From assembly GCA_036897095.1 (NCBI GenBank), contig JAYMSP010000976.1:1-38145 (forward strand): a stretch of DNA of 38,145 nucleotides, read 5' to 3'. Shown piece after piece: positions 16,383 through 26,349 of this stretch; positions within the stretch are counted from its first letter, which is position 1; each line of letters opens with the position of its first letter. The notes below the pieces were generated by a model, which worked only from the letters and a program-made list of their open reading frames with translations, ran no database searches and had not been told where the DNA came from. The position numbers and the translations under genes are program-made. The DNA is from Plantago elongata. Lineage: Eukaryota; Streptophyta; Magnoliopsida; Lamiales; Plantaginaceae.

Positions 16383-16792
16383 GTTTGACGAGGTTTGTGG
16401 AATATTTGAGTTTGAGTTTGACAGCCTTCTTTGTTTGTCAAAGAGTCTCTAGACACTCTTGAATAATGAATGGTACCTCTTCATAACACTTGGTTCTGAA
16501 ATTTGGAAATGTTACTTCATTACTTCTCAATTCTCATCTCTCTTGTCTACCAGCATTATTTCGATATGAAACCAGTCTATTCGGAATAAAAGATGATATT
16601 TCTTTACTATACGAGAATCCTAGTGTTTATGAGAGTTAATGAGAATAATATAATTATATATAATTATGAATTTAAAAACGAATCATACACTGATATAAAT
16701 ATCTTTTCTTTTTCTCTTTCCTTCTTTCTTCTCTCTCCATTCACTCTCTTTTTTCGATCATCTTTTCGGCGATATTTTCGTCATTTGGTCAA

Positions 16793-17085
16793 CAATTTTA
16801 AATTTGATTGCATATTTGAATAGTTCATGGCGTGATCTATTTTTTTACCGTTTTCGTTTTTTCATTTGGCCAACTTTTGAAACGGTTGGCCGGAATCCGG
16901 TTGTCTTCTCCGGTGATATCTCCGGCGTCGACTATCAATCTTAAATTCGATTGCATATTTGAGTAGCTCATGATCCGATCTATCTTTTATCGGTTTCATT
17001 TTTTTACTGGTCGACTTTTGAAACGTTTGGCTGGAATCGGAGCTTTTGGTTGTCTTCTTCGGTGCGGATCTCCGATGACACGACA
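16793..17085. repeat. Diverged tandem duplication, unit about 145 bp
   Basis: Two successive blocks share the same order of words. AATTTGATTGCATATTTGAA with TAGTTCATG in the first corresponds to AATTCGATTGCATATTTGAG with TAGCTCATG in the second. CAACTTTTGAAACGGTTGGC then corresponds to CGACTTTTGAAACGTTTGGC, and GGTTGTCTTCTCCGG to GGTTGTCTTCTTCGG. Divergence is substantial, so this is older than the duplications inside the LINE. The Arg/Lys-rich open frame across it on the minus strand is a by-product. Confidence 0.65.
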
Positions 17086-17159
17086 TATATAAGTCATTAC
17101 CTTGTCGTTTTCTCGATTTCCTGATTTCTTCTCTCGATTCTTCAGTTATTTTCATTTAG

Positions 17160-18420
17160 ATTTGGTAATTTCTAATAATTTCTCGTAATAGTAGATTTCG
17201 AGTGAAATTGTTATTTATATTTGAACTTTAATTGCATATGTTTGGATGGTAATTGTTTATGTTTGTGTAGTTTCAGTTTGTTTAATCCTTGATTTTCATG
17301 CGATTATGTAAATCATCATTGTAGTTTTTTAATTTGTTTAGGTTTCTATATAAACATTGTATGTTTAATTGTAAATAGATGATGTTGTGGTTACATTTTT
17401 ATTTCCATTGATTTTAGATTGCTTGTGTTTGTGAGCAAATTGTATATATTTATGTTTAAATAGAGGATGTTTTGTTATAAGCACATTATATTCCACATCT
17501 TTAATTACTAATGATTATTGATTATGTTTATATATATTTATATTAAAAATGATTATGTTTAACAGTAAATTGATTATGATTTATGTTTCATATGGTGAAA
17601 TATCATTATTTCATTTTTTTAATGTAAATTGCGCATATAACCATTAATTACTGATATTTGTGGTTTCATGTATTTCTTGTATAAAATTCGATGTATGTAT
17701 GTATAGTATATCTTTATATCAGAAAAATGAGTTGTGCGGAAGCATTTGAAAAAACAGATAAACAGAGGAACGCTTACATTGATGAATTGAGCAGATGCTG
17801 TCGAGAAGAGTCTGAAGATCAGTGGAGACGATGATCAATGAATTGCAGTTGAGAGATTGTAGAAGAATGTAAATAAACTGCTTGTATATTGATTTCAGAG
17901 AATTTACAATTACAGTTTCTGTGAATTATTCATTCTAACTAGAACAGAAAATATCTATCCTGTTTATACTAAATGATTTGTAATGCATAATCTAGTAAAC
18001 TAACATTTACATTTTCTCAACTAATGTATATACAACATTGATCAGTTATAGAAAGGTTTATTTACAAACATGACTCCCAGCTAAAACTACAGAATTCCAA
18101 ATTGGATTAGGCTATTCACCATTCAGTCATATGCTCTGCTTGTTCTGCATTCTTGCACTATGTTTCTTCTTCCATCAATCTCTTGTATTTCTGAGACTTT
18201 ATACTACAATTGTAGATGTTTAAGGGTGAATAGATGATGTTTTAATATAGATTTTATGTTTCATCTTTTGAAATTCTTTTTTGTTCAGATTTGTACGTGA
18301 ATTATGTATATTTAACCGTAAATTGTTGATGTTTGCTGTTTTTCAGAGATTATGTATTTTATAAACCCGCTATGTATGTTTTCAGTGTTAATTGAGCGTG
18401 TTCCAACTTCAAACCTTCTT
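17160..18420. repeat. AT-rich field of degenerate repeats, interrupted by an insertion
   Basis: A loose motif, roughly GTTTAAnnGTAAATAGATGATGTTT, recurs near 17362, 17452, 17556, 18217 and 18309, often followed by TTATGTTTCAT. Spacing is irregular and copies are worn. Between the third and fourth copies lies the element-like segment at 17858-18208 and, before it, a short ORF (17727-17834) starting MSCAEAFEKTDKQRNAYIDE that I cannot identify. Confidence 0.4.
17858..18208. mobile_element. Small unclassified insertion, solo-LTR-like or non-autonomous element
   Basis: On either strand it begins TGTAG and ends CTACA (TGTAGAAG at left, ATACTACA at right), the TG...CA form of an LTR with short inverted ends. 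It includes AATAAA-like and TATAAA-like words in the minus orientation. The 8-bp string ATTGTAGA is present at both borders (17856-17863 and 18209-18216), overlapping the left end, which would instead suit an 8-bp target duplication of a hAT-type element. The two readings conflict on the exact boundary. No coding capacity. Confidence 0.35.
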
Positions 18421-18583
18421 CCGTAAGAACTCAAATAGCTTAACAATCGTCAGCTTGATGAGTCTATCTTCATCATCTTAATGATTCAATAAAACTGATA
18501 TAGCTGCTAAATCCATACATCAAGTACACAAGGGGAAATATTACACTGCACAACTTAATGTTCACGAATTTGGTCCAATTGAA

Positions 18584-19856
18584 CTAAGCAGTCACTTCCT
18601 TGTTAAAAATCCAGCTAAACTTAACTCCTTGTGGCTCCATCTTCTTTGCCCGCACATCGGCTCGCTCTTGCAACTTCCTAATCCTAACCGGCAAACTACA
18701 CACAAACTCTTGTGCATACCTCCCATCACCCTTCAGCCCTTCCACCTTCTCCAACCCCCACCGCCCGATCAAGAACTCCAAGATATCCGCGTAATCTTGG
18801 GCAGTATACACCCCAAGCCGCTGAGCCACGGCTGAGAAATGCTCAAACAAATGTGCGTCCTGACCATCGTACATTAGGTGAGCTGGCATTGTGATTTTCT
18901 TTCGCATCATGTCCCCTATGGCTACCATGGCACCGTTCGGGTCGACTTCTAGGAGTTTTTCGACAATTTTTGCATATGCATTCTCATGGCGCTTCTCGTC
19001 GGCTGCTATGGTTCCGCATATGCGGGCCAGGACGGGATCTCCGTTATATTTGGCTAGCCTGGCCGTGTTGCCGTGGGATATGAATGTGGCACGTTCTTGA
19101 AATGATGTGTAGACATAGCCTAGGTATGGGTTGTTTTCAGTACCTGGATCCTGTGAATTTTTGTCACCAATCAAAAATGAAAATGAGAACTGATCATAAA
19201 CGTTACCAATCCTCTATCTCTTTTTATTCATTATTTGTTATTACCATATAGAGAATGAGAAAAAGAAACGGAGAGAAACGTACCATTCCAGACCCAATCA
19301 AGTACTGAACAGTTCTCTCAACCATAACCATATCAACCCGGCCCGAAAGGTACAAATAAGTCCTAAGCAAATCCCCATGCCTGTTCTCCTCAGCAGTCCA
19401 GGCCCGAGTCCACGAAGCCCACGGGCTCATGCTCGCACCCGTTTCATCCCGAACGCCATCCAAAGTGTTAATCATAGTCTGATACGTCGGCAATGCGTCC
19501 TCCGTGATCATATCACCCACCAACACCACAAAATACTCATCCGGAAGCCCGGAGGCCCGCTCCCTAAGGGCCCGAACCTCATCGACGAAGTCATTATCCC
19601 TCCGGGCCGGGTCCGGAAGGAACTCATTGGGCTGCCAGCACATGTCCACGGGCTTCAAAAGTGGTAGGATCCACTTGGAGGCCCAAGGCTCTAGTGACTT
19701 GAAAATTTCCATTTTTTCGGGTGGCATTGAGTGGGTGATGGCTTGGTGAGGACGTGGCGGGGCTGCCACGGCGGAAGGGGGAGGAAGGCGGCGAGGTTTG
19801 GTGGCGCCGCCATGTGTGAGGCATGTAAGTTGTGTGGAGAGTGCTAATGTTTGCAT
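18584..19856 (-). CDS. Stearoyl-[acyl-carrier-protein] 9-desaturase, plastid, 2 exons, 379 aa
   Basis: Soluble stromal diiron desaturase that introduces the delta-9 double bond into stearoyl-ACP using ferredoxin. Exon 1 is 19856-19284 (191 codons, ending at GSGM) and exon 2 is 19150-18584 (188 codons plus TAG). The N-terminal 40 residues are a Ser/Thr/Pro-rich transit peptide before [14 protein letters not shown]. All six iron ligands are present: Glu119 (MITED), Glu157 and His160 (EENRH), Glu210 (FQER), Glu243 and His246 (DEKRHE). This is a constant offset of 14 from castor numbering. Pocket residues corresponding to castor Met114, Thr117, Leu118, Pro179 and Gly188 are all retained (128, 131, 132, 193, 202), so ordinary 18:0 delta-9 activity is the best inference. 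The sequence is otherwise divergent (for example DPGTENNP instead of the usual DPRTEN). ATG 19856 is chosen because the frame upstream opens with TTG. Confidence 0.94.
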
Positions 19857-19920
19857 GTGGACTTGTTTGTATTTTTCCAGTTGTAGTAGTGAAGAGTGAA
19901 GACTCAAGAGTCAGAGTATT

Positions 19921-19928
19921 TATTTATA
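19921..19928 (-). promoter_or_regulatory. TATA box of the desaturase gene
   Basis: TATAAATA on the minus strand lies 65-72 bp upstream of the ATG at 19856. It puts transcription start near 19890-19895, leaving a leader of roughly 35-40 nt, and supports ATG 19856 over any upstream start. Confidence 0.6.
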
Positions 19929-20035
19929 GGAGCTTTTAGGTGTCACTTTGTACTTAATTAGATACTCTAATCACACTGTTTAGATTACTATGGGCGTACT
20001 TAAGGTAAAATATTTGGGTAATTGTATATTTAGTA

Positions 20036-20517
20036 CTCCCACATTCCATAAAACTTCATTTTGACAAATAATTTTATGCAAAAGTTAAAATAAGAATAAA
20101 AAATGAAGAGGTGGAGAAAATATACTTTTAATGTGTAATTTTTGTATAAAATTGATATTGTTTATTACTTTCTTCGTCCCGCTATGAGCTTACTAAACAC
20201 TTTTTGGATTCAAAAAATAAGACAAGAATACTTTTTTATAAAATAATAAGACAAAAATACTTTTATTTATAATTGAGTGGCTGAGATGTAATTTTAAGCT
20301 ATTGTATGAATATTCTAATATTAAAGTGGGGCTAAATAGATACAAATGAAAATAAGAAGCTTTAACCGGGACAATTAAATGACAAAGTGGGAAGCTTAGG
20401 ACGGGACGGAAGAAGTATTTGTTAGTGGTGGGATAACTTTTTTTTGTAAGTAATGTATGAAATTTGATGGGACGGCTAAAAATGTCAAATGTATAAAATT
20501 TATTGGGCCGGAGGGAG
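20036..20517. mobile_element. Stowaway-like MITE, split by a second MITE
   Basis: The left end TACTCCCACATTCCATAAAA and the right end ...GGCCGGAGGGAGTA form terminal inverted repeats bounded by TA, as in Tc1/mariner-type Stowaway elements of plants. The interior has GTGGTGGGATAA, common in this group. Removing the inner element (20168-20415 plus one TA) restores a 230-250 bp MITE of normal length. Insertion is upstream of the desaturase promoter. Confidence 0.65.
20168..20415. mobile_element. Inner Stowaway-like MITE, about 248 bp, flanked by TA
   Basis: The left end CTTTCTTCGTCCCGCTATGAGC and the reverse complement of the right end (CTTCTTCCGTCCCGTCCTAAGC) match over most positions, and both ends are flanked by TA (20166-20167 and 20416-20417). 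The interior carries AAAATAAGACAAGAATAC and AATAATAAGACAAAAATAC subrepeats. It is nested in the MITE at 20036-20517 and is therefore younger. Confidence 0.75.
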
Positions 20518-20519
20518 TA

Positions 20520-22021
20520 CTACATTATCAGTGTGTTGTTACGTGAATGATTGATTGTTAGCTTATAAGTCCGTCGATCTGATAAGTTTGTGCACGATCA
20601 CTATATATTTGTTATTTTGTACATCTCATTTTAAGCTTAAATTTGCTTAAATGAACATCACCAAATCTCATTAGATACGATTAGATACGATCTCTATCCT
20701 GAAACGATGTATATTACTAATAAAACTAACCATTCATATATTAATTAAAATATCGATGTTATTAACGACATAATAATTATTGTAATATGAAAAAACTTCA
20801 ATTTTAGAAACATGGATGTTTTAATTAATATAAAATTTTGTAAAAAGTTCGAGTTTTTATGAAGGTCGAGAGTTCTGCAATATTATATACTAATTGTGCA
20901 TCGTTGTGTGTAAATTGTAAATTTTTAAGTTTTTATAAATTATATACTAATATAGTATATATTAATTGTGAAGTTGAATAATTTTATTTAGGACTCTCTT
21001 CCGGTCCGGTGTACATCTATAAATAAATTATTTATAAATGGTCTAATCTTTTGCTAAAACGGACAGAGTATGTCAGGAAATATAGAGTGAGTAAAATTGT
21101 CATGTCGAGATTTGAGATAGCGACCAAATGGCAAGAGGAGAGGTGGCTATAGTTGGTGTTTTGGTGGGACTGGTGGGAGATAGTAAAAACTAGGGGTGTG
21201 CTCTGGTTTTGGGGAGAAGAAAGATAGTCAAATCCAATTCTGTGGACTCTGTTAGTTTTATGGATTTGCTGAATTCTTTATGCTAATTAATCCTCCATTT
21301 TCCTAACCATTTCCAACTAATTCAATTAAGGCATACCACAGATCACCGTACGTAGCTGTATAGTGTGTGCTCTGTTTTCCGGGTCTCCCGGGTCTCCCGA
21401 CGCACACCTTACTCACAATAAATGTAGAATTCACATATAATGAAACACGGGTCTCACATTCTTTGTAAATAGGGTGTGCATCAGGGGGAGAATACCCAAC
21501 CTCAAATAAATACCAAACCAATTTAAGTAAAACCCACCAAAAAGACTAAAAGGGAGAAAAACATACTGAAGAACACACAGTACATAACAAGAAGAAAGGT
21601 AATGATATTATACAATTAGAAGAAAATGAAGAGGTTTCTGCTAAAATTTACTGCATGTTTTCATCACAATTCGGAGTACAGAGAGTTGCAACTTACAAGT
21701 CCGAGCCACATGGCTGGCCGACCCTAAGTACACACTCGATTTAGCAAGAAAACCGTTAAAACCTGACCTATGCAACTTCATTATGAACCCCCCATAAACA
21801 TTATTTGAAGGGTGTTATTGTGTACATAAGTAGTTAACATAACAAAAACCTAAATTATTTGAGCTCTCACTGTATCTATTAATGTAAGGGAACGTAAAGG
21901 TTATCGTATTCTCCTGTTATGAACTGTATAGGAAGATGATGATTCTTCAGCATTAATATAAACCTAGTGCATCATTAGTGAATCTGCGCACCTGTTCGCT
22001 GCCACTTTATGATGCATCGCC
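20520..22021. other. AT-rich intergenic stretch between MITEs and the MEX1 3' end
   Basis: No gene seen. The only visible structure is the short GC-rich doublet CCGGGTCTCCCGGGTCTCCCG at about 21379-21400, and the presumed MEX1 3' UTR at the right end. Open frames here are short and lack domains. Confidence 0.4.
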
Positions 22022-25000
22022 TCAGATGTAATGTGGCTTCTTAGGAACTCCGAAAACTAGCTCCTTAAAGGAAGTGATGGGTGAATTGTGCCCGTAAGCT
22101 TTTGAATCTCTCCAAAAAGTTGTTCCTGAAAATTGTGAATGGTAGGAATCAAATTGAGAAGCCATTCTTCTACCTTAATCCCTATGTAACTAATTTTCTG
22201 CTGAATCAAATGAAAGCAATATATAAAGAAAATGAATTACTGGGCACACCTATACAAGCAAGGAAGCCGATTGTTGAAGCCAGGAAAAACCCACTGCTGA
22301 TACTCTTAAAGCTGAAACCACAAGCTAAAAGTTAACCATGGAATGCCTTAAATTTTTAGGTTGGTTATTAGTAAATGTTAAAAAGCTCCTACCAGTACAT
22401 GCATGTAAGGTTTCCCCATCCGTAGAAAACACACGCCCAAGCAGCCCCAGTGAACCTGTGGATAAAATTATATCAATATGACAGTAATACAATGTCTGCT
22501 TGATCCAAATAATCTCCTTTTGGACTTGCAAGATACAGACCAATGACTTGAGTATAGCATGAACATATTGCATTCTGCTTTCAAATTACATGTCCAGGAT
22601 GCAGTCTATGTTTAATGTTCCATAATTCGTTTAAGTTCAAGTATTTGATGGATATAAGAGGGATGAACAAACTTACCACATTAGATCCCGTGTAAAGAGT
22701 GCCCGTGGAATCATAAGCCCATTGCCGATCATGGCTAGTAACATGGTAACAGCTGATAGGCCTTTGATGTTGTCAGGATTCAGAAAATTTGTCCACTGCA
22801 AAAGAAAGAGTACGTCGTTGTTATATGCATGGTTTAACTCAATTATTTCGCATATTTGTGAAGGAGAAAAATAACCATTTGGGCAACAGGCATCCACATG
22901 AAAAGAAGAGAGGCAGTCCATGCGGATACGGATCGAAGAGTTTTGACACCTTTCTCAGAAAGCTTTCCAGTACGAGCCTGAAATAAAGCAGCTATAAAGT
23001 TAGAAGGATTTTAGAATAAGATATTCACTCATCAATCCGAACCAAGTGAATGTAAATCAACCACATCTTATAACACTAATTAGTTTGAAAGTACTTATTT
23101 TGACAAAAGAAAAGAAATAATTATTTATAGTTTGTATTTGGTAAACATGCATTGATCTTCCGTGTAGTTGGAACACTATAATCTCAATAAATTTCATCAT
23201 TCTAGTACTCGATCACCATTCAGCACTCCTCACTTGCTTAGTTCTAATGCTTGAGTTGAGAAAATTAGGGCCCTTTTGCAGGTGCCACTTTGACATGGTT
23301 CCCTTATTTACAAAGGTGAATTTGGGGCCTCATTAGATCAAAAGGTAACTATACCCGGAAAAGCAGTTCTGATATGACCTCTTTAGTACCTAGTTTGAAC
23401 AAACATTCTTTTAAGAAAAATTGCATATCGAATATTTGATATGGTAACACTCCCATGTGCTTCTCCACGAGTTAGCTTCTACAAGTAGATATTTTGTAAG
23501 TTGCCAAGCAATGTAAGCCAAGATATTTTCAGTGTATATATCTCCCGAGCTAAAACATATCTCAAGATTTAGGGGTACAGCAGATATACAGGGACATGCA
23601 GCACCACTGATGAACTCATTAAAGACAAGAGAAACGCAAACACGAGAGATGAGTCGATGCATAAATGATATAGAACAAATGTTTAAGAAATTGATCTTGT
23701 TGAAACTATTACACGAGACCCTCATTATCTTTCAAGCTTCCTCCCATGACAAAGGTGTCATATTCTATCTATATATGTCCCACTACAACACTACGAAATA
23801 TCCCCATTAACATTATTTGCAATTTGTAAACCCATTTGCACTCAAGCATTTGGCGCACATACTTCAAATCCACTCTATTCTCACTACTTTTAACTTATTC
23901 CTTACTCTTCGTACCAAAAAAATCAAATGAAGTACTTCTTATTCTAAACTGAATCATTACCGTTAATCTACTGACATTGGTTTGCTTTTCATATATGTAA
24001 TTCAGAACAAAGAATGTCATATCTTCTACTCAATGTGGTATGAATTATTGAATTTTCTTTCACAGTCAACCATGTATATTTATATATGCTTGGTTTTAGC
24101 AACCAAAAGGCATTTTGATATATAATGCTCACCATAAAAACAGAGACCACAGCAGCACCAAAGGCAACCAACCCAGGCAAGATTGTGTTAGGGACATACG
24201 GCACAAAAGTTGACCACATTACCTGCATGTAACATGGTTTAAAAATAAATAACTATATATGATTCCCACATAAATCTACAAATCATGATTGTCTTTTCCT
24301 ACCTGTGGAAGTGCAGAAATCCCGGCTATGGTAATAAAGTCCTCCCATAAATTCCAGAGTTTGGGAGTAAGCATATTAAAGTACTTCATAAAATTTAAAC
24401 TGAGACCAGCAGCAACCACTATAGAAGTGCCAATAAAATGAGGGAGAGGCATAGCCTCAGCAATGGCCAGTTGGGAAATAACCACATACGTGGATACAAC
24501 TCCCAACATCTGTACCCCAACTGCTTCACGTTCCCCTTTCTTGATGAAGTATGATAGCAAAGATAGATTACCAAGCAACCCAGTAAACATACCCTGTGCA
24601 GAACATCGAGTTACATAACATGTCAAGGCCTGTTTATTAAAATTCTCGAAATGGAATTAGGTTCACAAAAGATCAGTACCAGCCAAGGAACAGCTAGAAG
24701 TGCAGACTTGTTTCCTGTCATAAGATTCTGAGTATTGAGAATGATTTGAGGAAGTTGCAATAGCAAAAACAGTAAATTTGCAGATCCGGCAAACTTGGCA
24801 GTAAGTGAATCCCATTGCTCAAAACTTTTGCTTTTTCTCAAAAGGACTGGTTCCTTAACATTCTTCAGATTCTGTTTCAGTAATCTAAGGTTAATTTTTT
24901 TTAGCTTACTTGACGATAAATAAAAGAGCTTTAAAGTAAAAGTGCATACAATTGGTTTTGCTCATGGAAGCCAAATATACCTTGGAGATGAAAGGTGCAT

Positions 25001-25223
25001 CTTCTGAGTTAACAAGAGGGACTGGCTTCGCACTATAAGAACAGACTGACAAGCCAGCAACGGGAGTCTTTTTGAAGTGAACTTTTTTGCCAATGGTTTG
25101 ACGTAAGTGTGATTCAGAACATGAAGCTGCGCGTAGATGTTTTGCATAAATTCCAAAGGAACGGTTAGATGTTTGCGAACTCTGCAGTGGCACATTATTA
25201 AGAAGCAACATTGAACCCGCCAT
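22022..25223 (-). CDS. MEX1: Maltose excess protein 1-like, plastid envelope maltose exporter, 9 exons, 421 aa
   Basis: Inner-envelope carrier that exports maltose from chloroplasts during night-time starch breakdown. Exons are 25223-24981, 24871-24680, 24593-24303, 24222-24133, 22977-22876, 22795-22677, 22455-22393, 22311-22250 and 22125-22022. They total 1266 nt, all GT-AG with phases closing. Residues 1-81 form a basic, Ser-rich transit peptide. The conserved body starts EQWDSLTAKFAGSANLLFLL, followed by LPQIILNTQNLMTGN, GLLGNLSLLSYF, ALPQVMWSTFVP, ARTGKLSEKG, MWMPVAQMWTNFLNPDNIKG and AYGHNSPITSLKELVFG at the C-terminus. Several hydrophobic spans of about 20 residues fit a polytopic membrane protein. 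ATG 25223 is chosen for its AACAATGG context; an in-frame ATG at 25256 would add 11 residues. The C-terminal VPKKPHYI extension after LVFG is a little longer than in Arabidopsis. Confidence 0.95.
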
Positions 25224-26220
25224 TGTTTTAACAGAAGATGATCCAATCACATGCACTTGTCCACGATATTGTCACTTTATAAATGTGAAAACTGGCACCT
25301 TAAACTTTCAGCACGGACACATGTCAAGAACCTGGAAACAACCTTTTTGATTAGCAAATGAACAGAAGAATACTACTTTGTCCATTAATCGAATCAGAAC
25401 CTGATAAAACCAATTTGTGAACTATGGTTTCCCTAACCATCATCAAGTTAAGCAACTAACATAACTTCAAGATGCACAACAAAACAACCCGAAAACCAGT
25501 TACTAATCAGGATGCAAGCGCAATGCTACAAGAATAACATCATTTACTGACTAATTACTAAATTTCATCCAACTGCACTTACTACTGCATATCCAACCAC
25601 CGGGCGAACAAAGTCATCAATATATAAACAGACTAATAGAGCAGAGAACACTTGCATAGAACAAGATTGTAGAATTGTTATTGTATCATCAAGGAGTTTT
25701 TTTTGTACTTCTTATTTTATTGAATGACAACATGAAGGAGAAACAACCAGTATTACCAACCAAGCGCAGCTCAGTTGGTAGGTCGGGTTCGAGTCACATT
25801 TTTCGTTTCAAAAGGACTAACGAATATAAGCAAGCAATAACTTTGTTATTAAGCTAAACTTCCACTAACTTCCTAAATGGGTACTCCTAAATTCAATTAA
25901 CTCTAATTCTGATTCGGGTATTTAACAAGACACAGTAAACAAAAGAAGCAAAAAAGGTAACAACTTTTCAAGAACTGACAAATAAAATTCTGTTGGGCAT
26001 TCCGACAAACATGTAACAGCAACAAGAATTATAAAAACAAGTGCATAAAGAAGGTTCATACCGGTGTATAGAAAATGAGCAAGATTGGTGGTTGTTTTGT
26101 GGTAAAGATTGGAACTTTGATCTTATATGGGAAAAAAGGGTGTGAAAATGGAGAGTGATCCAGTTCTCTTGGAAGTGTAAATCGGATCCGGTGAGAGTGG
26201 GAAGAAATTGAAATGCCATG
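25224..26220 (-). promoter_or_regulatory. Probable 5' UTR of MEX1 with a leader intron
   Basis: On the minus strand a splice donor CACCG|GTATGAACC near 26070 and an acceptor TTGTTTCCAG|GTTCTTG near 25332 would join a leader exon upstream of 26070 to the exon carrying the start codon. The leader exon would contain a 5' ORF beginning ATGGCATTTCAATTT at 26219. That frame reaches a stop before the MEX1 ATG whether or not the intron is removed, so it would be an upstream ORF, not an alternative N-terminus. This is inference; transcript data would settle it. Confidence 0.35.
25759..25796 (+). repeat. tRNA-like relic with A-box and B-box, likely SINE fragment
   Basis: GCGCAGCTCAGTTGGT resembles a pol III A-box, and GGGTTCGAGTC a B-box, but only a few bases separate them instead of the 30 or more in a tRNA or intact SINE. 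No cloverleaf can form. It most likely derives from a tRNA-related SINE with an internal deletion, sitting in the presumed MEX1 leader intron. Confidence 0.45.
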
Positions 26221-26349
26221 TGGAGTGATAGACGATGTGTTTAGAAGAAATGCGGTCGAAATTTATTGCGCAAACACAGCAATGGTTGGTTATGTATGGA
26301 GATTCACAATCCTGTTTCTTTGCTCCCATGTTTGCACTCCATTGCACTC

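Noticed and set aside
16862..17155. Arg/Lys-rich minus-strand ORF as a nuclear protein
   Set aside because: It lies across a diverged tandem duplication, with composition explained by TCTCCG/TTTCG-rich DNA, and has no supporting motif.
19857..19907. Upstream extension of the desaturase (start at 19907)
   Set aside because: The first codon there is TTG, and it lies at or above the start expected from the TATA box. ATG 19856 gives a normal transit peptide.
25759..25796. Functional tRNA gene
   Set aside because: A- and B-like boxes are present, but acceptor, anticodon and most of the body are missing.
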